The notes under the pieces are model-generated. The model did no database searches, had not been told where the DNA came from, and saw nothing but the letters and a program-made list of their open reading frames with translations. Position numbers and translations under genes: made by a program. Below are positions 26,738-35,720 of a DNA stretch of 64,000 nt, piece by piece. Position 1 is the stretch's first letter. Every line of letters begins with the position of its first letter. The stretch comes from Oceanobacillus salinisoli (GTDB taxonomy: Bacteria > Bacillota > Bacilli > Bacillales > Amphibacillaceae). The stretch spans positions 124,001 to 188,000 of the forward strand of contig NZ_WOFB01000007.1 of the NCBI RefSeq assembly GCF_009733865.1, given 5' to 3'.

Positions 26738-28480
26738 TCATATTTCATTTCTCTCAAAGCAAACAAGTGATTCGAAAAGTTCGTCCGATATTTTAAAGTT
26801 TGATAGTATATCTTCATCAAGCGTTTTTTGAAAGGCAAGCCTTCTCCACTGTTCTGCAGCAATTAATCTTCTTCCATCCCTCATTTGTTCTATGTCATAT
26901 TGGGCTTCTTCTAATAAATGGATTCCTGCAAAGACATCATACATTCTATTTGCAAGTTTTTTAGCCACAGATGTTTGAGTGTATTCATCCTGATGAAGTG
27001 TATGAGCGATTAATTGCTCTAGTTTATTTACTTCTTGTTCATAGAATTCTTTTAGTTCATTCGCGTATTTATTTGTAATATTCATCAATGTGTTACGTAG
27101 ATCTTTAATAAATCTTTTGCCACTGGCCTTTTTTAATATTTTTAGTATTTCCAGTGCTTGAATGTTTGCTGTACCTTCCCATACTGGATTTACAAGCGCA
27201 TCTCGAAGCAAGCGTGGTGTTACGTATTCTTCAATATATCCATTTCCCCCATGTAATTCCAAAGCATTTTTTGCAGCGGATACACCCAGTTCACTTCCAC
27301 GATATTTTGCTAAGGACAGTAAGAGTCTTAATAATACATAATCCTCTTCATTTCGTTGATTATACGTATGGATGCTATCAAACCACTTTATTACTTGAGA
27401 TATGGTTGCCCAAGATGCTTCGATTTCTGTAATCATATTTACGAGTGTTTCTCGAACCATCGGGTAATTATTGATAACGCTCCCAAAAGCTTCTCGGTGG
27501 GAAGTGTAGATGGCTGCTTCAAGAAAAGCCCTTCTTGCAATTCCTGTACCACCAAGTGCTGTTCCGAGGCGGGAAACATTTAAGGCTTCTGCCATGTATT
27601 TGAATCCTTTATCTTCATCTCCAATTAAATATCCTACTGCATTATTAAAAATTAATTCTCCACTTGCTACTGCACGGACACCTAATTTATCCTTAAGTCG
27701 ACGAATAGTTATATTGTTCTTTTGACCATTCTCCAATGTATGTGGTACGAGGAATAGTCCCAGTCCTTTAGTGGAAGGTTTGTCATTCACACGTGCTAGT
27801 ACAATTTTAACACCAGCATCACAATTACTTACAAACCACTTTTCTCCTGAAATTAAATAGTGATCCCCATTAGCTACTGCAGTAGTTGTTGCAGCACCGA
27901 CATCTGAACCTCCTTGAATTTCGGTTAAGGAAGTCGCGCCTTCTACTAAACTGTCAGGGTTTTGGCTACTAAGTCGTGTTAAATATTTTTCTTTCTGCTC
28001 CACTGAACCAAATTTTTCAAGTACAAATGCTGTGGATTGGGTTAAGCTTACAGGACATGTGAAACCAGGTTCTGTTTCACATAGAAGATAAAATAAAATT
28101 GAATTGACCATGATAGGAATTTCCTCTGGGGCATTTGTGTCATAACGATATCCGACAACTCCAGTACCATAACCGTCTTTAATGGTTTGTTTGTAACCTT
28201 CGTTATACCAAATTTCGTTAATTTCTTCTCCTTTTTTATTGTATCGAATTAATCTAGGTTGACCTTCTCGATCAGTATGGACAGCCCTATGATCTATGGG
28301 ACCTGCTGCTAGTGCTCCTGTTTCATGAAAAGAATCTTCAACGTAGTTAAGTATATTAGATGATAGATATCGTTTTGCATAACGGGTTAAAATTGGATCA
28401 TCACGATACCAATTTGCATCATTGCCACTCTCCCACTTGCTATAATCGATTCTCTTTTCAGGTATAAAATTTTTTCCCAA
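26738..28480 (-). CDS. Large acyl-CoA dehydrogenase, AidB/ACAD-with-C-domain type
   Basis: Dehydrogenase of 580 residues, about 200 longer than short-chain ACADs. The extra parts are an N-terminal segment to about residue 60 and a C-terminal helical domain from about residue 450. FAD and substrate motifs are SLTEIQGGSDVGA and GEKWFVSNCDAGV; the catalytic Glu is in PVWEGTANIQA; LHGGNGYIEE precedes it. AidB-like members act on long or branched acyl-CoAs or bind DNA; a catabolic role fits better here. Start is TTG 28480 with GGGAGGA upstream. Its first 25-30 residues are copied as a fossil at 28948-29020. Confidence 0.88.
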   Translation of the reverse strand: MGKNFIPEKRIDYSKWESGNDANWYRDDPILTRYAKRYLSSNILNYVEDSFHETGALAAGPIDHRAVHTDREGQPRLIRYNKKGEEINEIWYNEGYKQTIKDGYGTGVVGYRYDTNAPEEIPIMVNSILFYLLCETEPGFTCPVSLTQSTAFVLEKFGSVEQKEKYLTRLSSQNPDSLVEGATSLTEIQGGSDVGAATTTAVANGDHYLISGEKWFVSNCDAGVKIVLARVNDKPSTKGLGLFLVPHTLENGQKNNITIRRLKDKLGVRAVASGELIFNNAVGYLIGDEDKGFKYMAEALNVSRLGTALGGTGIARRAFLEAAIYTSHREAFGSVINNYPMVRETLVNMITEIEASWATISQVIKWFDSIHTYNQRNEEDYVLLRLLLSLAKYRGSELGVSAAKNALELHGGNGYIEEYVTPRLLRDALVNPVWEGTANIQALEILKILKKASGKRFIKDLRNTLMNITNKYANELKEFYEQEVNKLEQLIAHTLHQDEYTQTSVAKKLANRMYDVFAGIHLLEEAQYDIEQMRDGRRLIAAEQWRRLAFQKTLDEDILSNFKISDELFESLVCFERNEI

Positions 28481-28654
28481 CTATAATCCTCCCTTATCAT
28501 TAATGAAATTTAGTAGAAATAATTTATTTCTTTCTTTATTAATATATGAATGTATTATTATGAGTAGCCTGTAAATATTAAAGATTTGGAATAACTAAAT
28601 TTTGAAGTCAGTATTAAATACGATATAAGTAATATTTAGTTCATTATATATTAT

Positions 28655-28683
28655 GTGACAGAAAATTTCAAATAGTATATAAT
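28655..28683 (+). promoter_or_regulatory. Sigma-A promoter P1, now driving a pseudogene
   Basis: GTGACA (28655-28660), 17-base spacer, TATAAT (28678-28683). The block from here to the ribosome binding site is repeated in diverged form at 29112-29175 (P2), with the shared core AAATAGTRTATAATTTA. Confidence 0.6.
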
Positions 28684-28714
28684 TTATTTGTATAATATAA
28701 GGGAGGGAATAATA

Positions 28715-28940
28715 ATGACTTTAAATAAATTTGAAGAAAAAATACTAGGAATATGGAAAGGTTGATAAATGAGTTAGAGACAAGGAGAAATTCTTTGTTA
28801 GATGAAGGAAGAATTGAAGAAATAAAAAACAACATGAAAAAGGCGAATTAACTGCTTGAGAAAGAATCCATCTTTTAGTAGATAAAGGAAGTTTTAACGA
28901 ATTAGGAATATTAGTCACGCACGATGAAACATTTGCGTAA
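28715..28940 (+). pseudogene. Truncated, frameshifted carboxyltransferase fragment
   Basis: ATG 28715 after GGGAGGG opens a decayed copy of the N-terminus of the carboxyltransferase at 37632: ELETRRNSLLDEGR, then after a frameshift HEKGELTA, an in-frame TGA, and ERIHLLVDKGSFNELGILVTH. Similarity ends near 28935, about 100 residues into a protein of 530. It joins a piece of ACAD gene on the opposite strand. Confidence 0.85.
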
Positions 28941-28947
28941 AAAATCA

Positions 28948-29020
28948 ATATTAGATCATCACTATACCAATTTGTATCGTTCCAACTTTCATATTTACTA
29001 TAGTTAATCCCTGTCTTTTT
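28948..29020 (-). pseudogene. ACAD N-terminal fragment (copy of the 28480 gene start)
   Basis: On the minus strand this reads GINYSKYESWNDTNWYSDDLIL, matching RIDYSKWESGNDANWYRDDPIL at the start of the ACAD ending at 28480. A reading frame of 104 codons (28745-29059) runs through it, but only these residues are homologous and the remainder is antisense to the carboxyltransferase fragment, so it is not a gene. Confidence 0.8.
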
Positions 29021-29113
29021 AAGTACGACTTGTTTGCAATTTCTAACTCCCTTTTCCATTGATAATATTATGTTAAAATAAGTCCCTATATAAATAAAAA
29101 ATACTTTATAATA

Positions 29114-29142
29114 GGGACGGAAAATTCTAAATAGTGTATAAT
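29114..29142 (+). promoter_or_regulatory. Sigma-A promoter P2 for the thioesterase
   Basis: Extended -10 TGTATAAT (-10 at 29137-29142), with GGGACG (29114-29119) as a weak -35 at 17-base spacing. It is the diverged twin of P1 at 28655. Confidence 0.5.
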
Positions 29143-29175
29143 TTACTCATCCTATATAAAGGGGGAGATTTAAAA

Positions 29176-29616
29176 ATGGATGAGAAGTTTAAATTTAAAC
29201 ATGAGATAAAAGTTCGGTGGTCGGAAATTGATGCAATGAATATTGTATTTAATGCACATTATTTAAATTATTTAGAGCTTGCTTCTACAGAATACTTGAA
29301 AGAAGGTTTAAAACTAGATTTAATGAACTTGACTGAACAAGATGAATTTAATTTTGTTTTAGCAAAGTCTACTTTGGAATTTATAAGTCCTGCACGGTTG
29401 TGGGATAACTTACAAGTTTGGTGTAGAACAAAAAATATAGGTAATAAAAGCTATACAATGGAATTTATAATTACAAAAGAAAGTGAGAAAGACCTAGTAT
29501 TAAAAGCAGAAATTATTTATGCTTGTTACAGTAAAAATGAAAATCAATCAGTACCAGTTCCCAGTTTTTTAAGACAAAAGATAGAATCATTTGAGAAAGG
29601 AATTGAAACCTTGTAG
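29176..29616 (+). CDS. Hotdog-fold acyl-CoA thioesterase (4HBT/YbgC-FadM type)
   Basis: Protein of 146 residues. The opening motif VRWSEIDAMNIVFNAHYLNYLE matches the YbgC/FadM family (V-R-[WY]-x-E-x-D-x-x-x-V-x-x-x-x-Y), whose Asp is the catalytic residue. These enzymes hydrolyse short to medium acyl-CoA esters, releasing CoA when intermediates build up. ATG 29176 after GGGGGAG is preferred over an upstream in-frame ATG at 29134 that overlaps promoter P2. The activator gene follows 42 bases later, probably in the same transcript. Confidence 0.85.
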   Translation: MDEKFKFKHEIKVRWSEIDAMNIVFNAHYLNYLELASTEYLKEGLKLDLMNLTEQDEFNFVLAKSTLEFISPARLWDNLQVWCRTKNIGNKSYTMEFIITKESEKDLVLKAEIIYACYSKNENQSVPVPSFLRQKIESFEKGIETL

Positions 29617-29658
29617 AGTAATATTTGACATTTATTTGTCTTTGTGAGGGGTTATTTA

Positions 29659-31029
29659 ATGTTTACAGAAATTCTAAATAATAAATTTAAGCAGGACGAT
29701 CTTATTTCAATTATTGAACAAATGTACGAGGGTTTTATTCTTTCCTATATTGATGGGCGTATCTTTTATGCAAATCAGTATGTCGAGGATATTTCAGGTA
29801 TACCATTAAAAAAAATCATAGGTAAAACCCCAAACGAAATGGAAAAAGAAGGATTAATTATTGAGCAAACAACACGTGTGAAACCCAATTTTCCTGTAAC
29901 CATTATTCAAAAACTAAAGACGGGTAAAGAAGTATTCATAATTAGCAAACCAATTTATGATGAAAAGGGAAGTATTATATGCTTTGCAGCAAATTACCGT
30001 AATTTAATGGATTTAATGCATCTCCAAGATCTCCATTATTCCAAAAATAATAGAGATACGAAGAGGGAAATAGAGATGGCATCGGATAATTGGATTGGGG
30101 ACAGTTATTTAACACACCAATTAAAAGAAAAGGTAGCCAAAGTCGCAAAAACAGAAGCACTTGTATTAGTTTTGGGTGAGTCAGGGGTTGGAAAAGAAAT
30201 AGTGGCAACCCATATACATAAATGGAGCAACAGAAATCAAAAACCATTTATACCTATTAATTGTGGAGCGATACCAGAAGAATTAATTGAAGCAGAATTG
30301 TTTGGATACGAGAAAGGTGCTTTCACTGGTGCAAATAGTGAAAAGAAGGGTTTATTTGAAGCGGCAAATGGAGGTACTGTATTGCTAGATGAAATAGGAG
30401 AAATGCCGTTAAACTTACAAGTGAAGTTGTTAAGAGTTATTCAGGAAAAGAAACTTACCCGTATAGGTGGAACAATAGAGCGGTCATTGGATGTTCGATT
30501 TATCGCAGCGACAAATAAAAACTTAGAAGAATCAGTGAAAAAAGGAGAATTTCGAGAAGATTTATATTACCGACTAAATGTGATTCCAGTGCGTATTCCA
30601 CCATTAAAAGATAGGAAGGAGGATATTATTTCTTTAAGTAACCATTTTATAAACAAATCCAATAAAAAGTATCAAGTACAAAAGATTCTAACCCCTGAAA
30701 CACTACAATTATTTCAAGAATATGATTGGCCTGGAAATATAAGACAATTGGAAAATGTGATAGAGCGATTAGTTATCATAACGGAAGAAACACAAATCTC
30801 ACCTGTATATTTGCCAAAAGAGTTTAAGGAAAGACATCGATCTACTCTAAAAGAAATTAGACCATTGAAAGAGGTTAGGGAAGAAGCGGAAATAAATATG
30901 ATTAAACTTGCCATAAATAAGTATGGATCAATTCGTAAGGCAGCCAAACATCTTAAGGTTGATCATTCTACTATTGTAAGGAAGATGGATAGGTATGGTA
31001 TGAAGGAAGAGTTGGGTTTGGTTAAATGA
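29659..31029 (+). CDS. Sigma-54-dependent activator with PAS sensor
   Basis: Bacterial enhancer-binding protein of 456 residues. PAS-like domain about residues 15-115 (GFILSYIDGRIFYANQYVEDI). AAA+ domain from about 150: Walker A GESGVGKE, sigma-54 contact loop GAFTGA, Walker B GGTVLLDEIGE, sensor EFREDLYYRLNV. C-terminal helix-turn-helix IRKAAKHLKVDHSTIVRKM, nearer the TyrR than the Fis sequence type. The loop shows that it can open sigma-54 promoters. Start ATG 29659 after GAGGGG (7-base spacing) rather than GTG 29644. No sigma-54 promoter lies next to it; a target could be the promoter at 39515 (inference). Confidence 0.93.
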   Translation: MFTEILNNKFKQDDLISIIEQMYEGFILSYIDGRIFYANQYVEDISGIPLKKIIGKTPNEMEKEGLIIEQTTRVKPNFPVTIIQKLKTGKEVFIISKPIYDEKGSIICFAANYRNLMDLMHLQDLHYSKNNRDTKREIEMASDNWIGDSYLTHQLKEKVAKVAKTEALVLVLGESGVGKEIVATHIHKWSNRNQKPFIPINCGAIPEELIEAELFGYEKGAFTGANSEKKGLFEAANGGTVLLDEIGEMPLNLQVKLLRVIQEKKLTRIGGTIERSLDVRFIAATNKNLEESVKKGEFREDLYYRLNVIPVRIPPLKDRKEDIISLSNHFINKSNKKYQVQKILTPETLQLFQEYDWPGNIRQLENVIERLVIITEETQISPVYLPKEFKERHRSTLKEIRPLKEVREEAEINMIKLAINKYGSIRKAAKHLKVDHSTIVRKMDRYGMKEELGLVK

Positions 31030-31031
31030 AT

Positions 31032-31077
31032 AAAAAACACATTAAACATTTGAAGTGTATGTTTAGTGTGTTTTTTT
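31032..31077 (+). terminator. Rho-independent terminator after the activator
   Basis: AAAACACATTAAACA pairs with TGTTTAGTGTGTTTT (one T-G wobble) around a loop of about 11 bases and runs into seven T (31071-31077). Confidence 0.88.
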
Positions 31078-31190
31078 AATTCTGCAAATGTAGAAAGGTA
31101 GGGTTAGGCAAAAAAACATTAATATAATTAACGACAAAAAATTGGTAATAGGTAATAATATATATAATTTTGAATATTTACAATATTCAC

Positions 31191-31219
31191 TTGACAAGCG
31201 CAGGTATCTTTTTTATAAT
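31191..31219 (+). promoter_or_regulatory. Consensus sigma-A promoter
   Basis: TTGACA (31191-31196), exactly 17 bases, TATAAT (31214-31219): a full consensus match. Transcription should start near 31226, so the ligase downstream must start at 31314, not at an earlier in-frame codon at 31170. Confidence 0.88.
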
Positions 31220-31223
31220 ATTT

Positions 31224-31237
31224 TGTAAGCGTTTACT
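31224..31237 (+). promoter_or_regulatory. CcpA cre site over the transcription start
   Basis: TGTAAGCGTTTACT matches the cre consensus TGWAAGCGNTWWCW. It begins 5 bases after the -10 box, the usual place for repression by CcpA. It implies that the ligase-carboxyltransferase-TRAP unit is shut down when preferred sugars are present. Confidence 0.75.
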
Positions 31238-31313
31238 GGTCATTCGAAAATATCATCATGAAAATTATTTTAAATGGAGAGATGGCGTGAATAAATTAAA
31301 GGGGAGGAAAAAA

Positions 31314-32921
31314 ATGAGCACAGATGTAAAATTAGTTTCAAGGACTATAAAATACCTTCTTGAGAAACAGTCTGAAGTAAGGGGAGATTCAATATATTTA
31401 CAATCTGCGAACACTGGAGAAGAAGCAACATTTAATGAAGTTTTATACTATGCAAATAAAGTAGGAAATGGATTAAATTCTCTAGGCATTAATAAAGGTG
31501 AAATGGTTGCTACAATGATTCCGACTCAATTTGAAGCTATATACGCTTGGTATGGATGTGCAATGATAGGAGCTATCGAAGTTCCGATTAATAATGCCTA
31601 TAAAGGAAATATTTTAAAGTATATTATTAATAACTCTGAATCTAAATTACTTGTTATAGAAGCATCAATTTTAAGTAGAATATATGAAATTCAAGATGAA
31701 TTGGATATTTTGGAAAAAGTAGTTGTAATTGGGCTAAATGATGATGAAAATATAAAATTACCCTTAAAATTTTCAGTTATAAAATGGGAAGATCTAATTA
31801 CAAAAAACACTACTGAATATCGTTCAGATATTTATAATTATGATATTAATCATATGTTATATACTTCTGGTACCACAGGCCCTTCAAAAGGTGTTTTATG
31901 TACTTTTTCTCATAACTATGAAACGGCAGTTGGGAGTGTACGAGAAGAGGTGGTTACAGATCAAGATATTTATTATAACCCTCTACCTATAAATCATATC
32001 GGTGGAAGAGTAGCTTTGACGGCTATGTTAGTTTATGGGGGGAAAGTGGTATTACGAGATGTTTTTCGTACGGATAAATTTTGGAGTGATATTGAAAAAT
32101 TCCAATGCACCTGTACCCTACTACTAGGTGCTATGGCTAATTTCATATACAAACTTCCATCTAATTCAAACAATAAGAATAATACGCTAAAGTGGCTAAA
32201 TATGATACCTCTAATTCCAGAAGTTGAAGAATTTAAAAAGCGTTTTCAGGTTCATGTGCAAACAGTTTTTAACATGACGGAAATATGCGCACCTATTACT
32301 AGTGATGGTTTTAAGCTAAAGGATAATAAATCTTGCGGTAAAGTGAGAAAAGGTTTTGAAATACGTTTAGTAAACGATTTTGATGAAGAAGTACCCCATG
32401 GGAAAGTTGGTGAATTAGTTGTAAGATCTGAAAAGCCATGGGTTTTAATGGCAGGATATTGGAAAATGCCAGAAAAAACTGTTGAAGCATGGAGAAATCA
32501 ATGGTTGCATACAGGTGATCTCTTTACCAGAGATGAAGAGGGAAATTTCTATTTTGTTGATAGGGTGAAGGATTCTATAAGAAGAAGAGGAGAAAATATT
32601 TCCTCAATGGAGGTAGAATCAGAGATTAACGGTTATCCGAAGGTTTTAGAGTCGGCAGCAGTAGCTGTACCTTCAAGTGATGGAGAAGAAGAAATTAAAG
32701 CATGTATTGTACCACAACCAAATGAAACAATTATGCCTGACGAATTAATAAAATTTTTAGTAGACAGAATGCCGCACTTCATGGTTCCTAGATATATTGA
32801 AATATTAGAGGAATTACCAAAAACTCAAACACAAAAAATACAAAAATCTGAACTTAGAAAAAATGGTATAACAAATAAAACTTGGGATCGTGATGAAGCT
32901 GGAATAAAGGTGAAGCGATAA
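31314..32921 (+). CDS. AMP-forming acyl-CoA ligase, CaiC-like
   Basis: ANL ligase of 535 residues starting at ATG 31314 after GGGGAGG. P-loop YTSGTTGPSKG, PLPINHIGGR, FNMTEICAP at A5, LHTGDLFTRDEEGNF, and a C-terminal PKTQTQKIQKSEL in which GK of the usual motif is replaced by QK, as in CaiC-like ligases such as the one at 49740. Family members activate carnitine-like or other hydrophilic acids. First gene after the cre-controlled promoter, 30 bases before a carboxyltransferase, so it likely supplies that enzyme or its pathway with acyl-CoA. Confidence 0.9.
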   Translation: MSTDVKLVSRTIKYLLEKQSEVRGDSIYLQSANTGEEATFNEVLYYANKVGNGLNSLGINKGEMVATMIPTQFEAIYAWYGCAMIGAIEVPINNAYKGNILKYIINNSESKLLVIEASILSRIYEIQDELDILEKVVVIGLNDDENIKLPLKFSVIKWEDLITKNTTEYRSDIYNYDINHMLYTSGTTGPSKGVLCTFSHNYETAVGSVREEVVTDQDIYYNPLPINHIGGRVALTAMLVYGGKVVLRDVFRTDKFWSDIEKFQCTCTLLLGAMANFIYKLPSNSNNKNNTLKWLNMIPLIPEVEEFKKRFQVHVQTVFNMTEICAPITSDGFKLKDNKSCGKVRKGFEIRLVNDFDEEVPHGKVGELVVRSEKPWVLMAGYWKMPEKTVEAWRNQWLHTGDLFTRDEEGNFYFVDRVKDSIRRRGENISSMEVESEINGYPKVLESAAVAVPSSDGEEEIKACIVPQPNETIMPDELIKFLVDRMPHFMVPRYIEILEELPKTQTQKIQKSELRKNGITNKTWDRDEAGIKVKR

Positions 32922-32951
32922 AGTATATTGTGTTCTATAGGAGGATAATAA

Positions 32952-34466
32952 ATGGATACTCTTACTGACGAACTTCTTAACTTAAGATGGCAAACGAAAG
33001 ATGAATTTAGGAAGACTGCTGTAGATAAACAACATAGCAAAGGAGAACTAACTGCAAGGGAAAGATTAGAAAAATTACTAGATACAAATAGTTTCTTAGA
33101 AATTGGCAATTTAACTCAACCTAGTAACCTAAAGGGTGACTACCCAGCGGACGGTGTAGTAATTGGAACAGGTAAGATAAATGGTAGACTGGTATGTTGT
33201 GCCTCTTATGATTACACAGTTTTAGGTGGATCACAGGGGCAGATAAATCATAAGAAAGTTAATTATATTGTGGAACTAGCTATAGAGCAAGGTTGTCCGA
33301 TAATCTTCTTTTCTGAAGGTGGGGGAGCAAGGGTTCAAGATATATCCTTGCTTACTCGAGATAGTGGGCAAGTCTTTACAACATTGGCAAAAGCATCTGG
33401 ATGGATCCCAACTATATGTGTTGTTCCTGGACCTGCCTTTGCGGGACATGCCAACATTGCTTCTCTTTGTGATTTACTGATTTTTATTGAAGGCTCCAGT
33501 TCTATGGGGATTGCAGGTCCTCCACTTGTAAGGGCAGCAATGGGTGCAAACTTTTCCCCTGAAGAGTTAGGTGGGACCCAAATACAAGAGGAATCGGGGG
33601 CACCAGATTTAATTGTAAAGGATGAGGAAGAAGCTATTGAAAGTGTTAAGACTTATCTAAGTTATTTTCCATCTAATTATAAAGAAAACTTACCAGTAAA
33701 TGAGGTTGTAGTTGAACCAGAAAGGAATTTATCAGAGTTAGTACCATCCTCTAAAAACAGGGCTTATAACATGAAAACGGTTATTCGGAATATAGTTGAT
33801 GTTGACTCTATGTTTGAGTTAAAAGACTACTATGGAAAAAGTATTATTACATCACTAGCTAGATTAGATGGTAATCCAATCGGAGTCATAGCTAATCAGC
33901 CAAGCGTAAGAGCAGGAGTTCTTGACTCGGAAGAATCAAATAAGATGGCAAGATTTATATCTCTTTGCGACGCCTTTAATATTCCTCTTACATTTTTAGT
34001 TGACGTTCCTGGTTTTACGCCAAGTATCGATTCTGGAAAAAAAGGATTACTAAGGCAAAGTGCAAGAATTTTAGTAGATTTAGCCCATACGACAGTCCCA
34101 ATATATACGGTGGTGTTAAGGAAGGCCTATGGACTTGGTTATTATGCGATGGGTTCTTGGCAATTCAAACCTAGTCTAGTTGTTGCCTGGCCAACAGCTG
34201 AATTTGGTAGTATGGGCTTAGAAGGAGGAGTAGAGACAATATATAAAGATGTGTTGGAGAAGTCCAATGATTCTAAAGCAAGTAGAAAACGGATGTCTGA
34301 AGAGTTGGAGAAAGATATAATGGGAATCAAAATAGCGCAAAAATTTGCAGTGGACGATGTAATACATCCCGATGAAACAAGAAGTATTTTGCAAGAGGCG
34401 ATATCCCGTTATAAAAAGAGGAATGTATCATTGCCTCCGAAGAAACACAGTGTAATGCCAATATAA
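32952..34466 (+). CDS. Acyl-CoA carboxyltransferase beta subunit (MmdA/PccB family), copy 1
   Basis: Crotonase-fold carboxyltransferase of 504 residues with the two usual halves. N-half: GKLTARERL-type opening (KGELTARERLEKLL), GGGARVQD, GPAFAGHA, MGIAGPPLV. C-half: NQPSVRAGVLD, VDVPGFTPS, RKAYGLGYYAM, WPTAEFGSMGLEGG. The family transfers carboxylate between carboxybiotin and acyl-CoA, in carboxylases (propionyl-, methylcrotonyl-, geranyl-CoA) or in sodium-pump decarboxylases. No biotin carboxylase, biotin carrier or decarboxylase membrane subunit is adjacent. ATG 32952 after AGGAGG. Confidence 0.88.
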   Translation: MDTLTDELLNLRWQTKDEFRKTAVDKQHSKGELTARERLEKLLDTNSFLEIGNLTQPSNLKGDYPADGVVIGTGKINGRLVCCASYDYTVLGGSQGQINHKKVNYIVELAIEQGCPIIFFSEGGGARVQDISLLTRDSGQVFTTLAKASGWIPTICVVPGPAFAGHANIASLCDLLIFIEGSSSMGIAGPPLVRAAMGANFSPEELGGTQIQEESGAPDLIVKDEEEAIESVKTYLSYFPSNYKENLPVNEVVVEPERNLSELVPSSKNRAYNMKTVIRNIVDVDSMFELKDYYGKSIITSLARLDGNPIGVIANQPSVRAGVLDSEESNKMARFISLCDAFNIPLTFLVDVPGFTPSIDSGKKGLLRQSARILVDLAHTTVPIYTVVLRKAYGLGYYAMGSWQFKPSLVVAWPTAEFGSMGLEGGVETIYKDVLEKSNDSKASRKRMSEELEKDIMGIKIAQKFAVDDVIHPDETRSILQEAISRYKKRNVSLPPKKHSVMPI

Positions 34467-34481
34467 AGTATTGAAAAAAAG

Positions 34482-34532
34482 AGTCCTCTTATTCTTAATA
34501 CGACTGGTGGAAGAAAAAGAAAAAAGAGGACT
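34482..34532 (+). promoter_or_regulatory. Hairpin between carboxyltransferase and TRAP genes
   Basis: AGTCCTCTT and AAGAGGACT form a 9-bp perfect stem (inner TTCTT/AAGAA can add to it) with a loop of about 30 bases and no U-run. It may separate the TRAP genes partly from upstream transcription or stabilise mRNA. Confidence 0.4.
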
Positions 34533-34595
34533 AATGAACATTTAAAAGTTGAGAGGTATTAATTAGGTGAATACTTTGAAGATAAAGGGGGCGAT

Positions 34596-35666
34596 ATGAT
34601 GAGGAGAAAAAAATTGCTGCTTTTATCCTTGCTTTTAGTTTTAATTTTAAGCGCTTGTCAAAGTAGTGGTGAAGAAGCTTCTTCTTCGAATTCAGCTGGA
34701 GAGATGGATTTGTTATTTGGCACATTACACCCAACTACGCATCACGCTCATGAGAATGTTTATCAACCATGGGTAGATTTACTCTCGGAAAAAACGGATG
34801 GAAAAATAGAGGCTTCTCTTCATCCAAATTCTACTTTAGGATCGCAATCGAGTACGTTGGAGGATATTGGTAGCGGAGCTTATGATGTAGGAATGGTGGT
34901 TGTACCAGAGTATGTTGATTCACCTTGGTTTCCATATAATATTGCAAGTTTACCATTTGCTTTTAATAATGTTGATGCAGCACATAACGTTACAAGGGAA
35001 TTTGCGGAAAAATATCATCAAGAAGATGCATTTAAAGATGTCGTTTTAATGGGCTTTAGTAATACAGATCCATATGTCATAACAAGTAAGGTTCCTATTG
35101 AAACTGTAGAAGATACAAAAGGTTTACAAATCCATGTACCTAGCAAATTAGTTGCTGATGTAGTTGAAGGTTGGGGGGCTACGCCTGTTACGATGGAAGT
35201 CGCGGAAGTCTATCAAGCGCTGGATCGAGGAGTTTTAGATGCTACGATATATACACCAGTTGGAGCAGCGGGATGGAAATGGTATGAAATTGCGCCATAT
35301 GTTACAAATATTGGAATCAGTTCATCTCCTATAGCAATGGTGATGAATAGGAATGTGTATGAAAGTATTCCCAATGACTTAAAAGAAGTTTTTGATAATG
35401 AGTTAATGGATTTTATGCCACAAGCGTTAAGAGATAGTTATGTTAATGAAGTAGATAATGCCTTCGGGAATATTTCAGAAGGAATAGAGGGAAAAGGTAG
35501 GATTATAGAAGTAGATCCAGAAGAACAAAAGAAGTTTATTGCACCTGCAGAGTCCGTTTGGAAAGATTGGGAAAATGAAGCAAACGAGAAAGGTTATGAT
35601 GGAACGAAAATGGTTGAGGACTTCAAGAGTATGATTAATGAAGAAGGTATTGAAATACCGTTTTAA
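34596..35666 (+). CDS. dctP: TRAP transporter receptor lipoprotein (DctP family), system 1
   Basis: Extracytoplasmic receptor of 356 residues. Signal MMRRKK plus Leu-rich core and lipobox LSAC (Cys21), then a Ser-rich linker. DctP landmarks: SEKTDGKIEASLHPNSTLG, GAYDVGMVV, LPFAF, and EVYQALDRGVLDA. At the family position for the carboxylate-binding Arg (GLKIRVP) this protein has GLQIHVP, with His instead of Arg, so the ligand contact may be unusual. ATG 34596 or 34599, after GGGGGCG. Feeds DctQM downstream. The symbol is the family name. Confidence 0.9.
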   Translation: MMRRKKLLLLSLLLVLILSACQSSGEEASSSNSAGEMDLLFGTLHPTTHHAHENVYQPWVDLLSEKTDGKIEASLHPNSTLGSQSSTLEDIGSGAYDVGMVVVPEYVDSPWFPYNIASLPFAFNNVDAAHNVTREFAEKYHQEDAFKDVVLMGFSNTDPYVITSKVPIETVEDTKGLQIHVPSKLVADVVEGWGATPVTMEVAEVYQALDRGVLDATIYTPVGAAGWKWYEIAPYVTNIGISSSPIAMVMNRNVYESIPNDLKEVFDNELMDFMPQALRDSYVNEVDNAFGNISEGIEGKGRIIEVDPEEQKKFIAPAESVWKDWENEANEKGYDGTKMVEDFKSMINEEGIEIPF

Positions 35667-35720
35667 TACTCTAAAAGAATATGCTTGAATTAAAGAATAT
35701 TTTTAAGGAGAGAGGGTGGT

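Noticed and set aside
28745-29059. Minus-strand frame of 104 codons as a gene
   Set aside because: Only about 25 residues match the ACAD start; the rest is antisense to a carboxyltransferase fragment. It is a fossil, not a gene.
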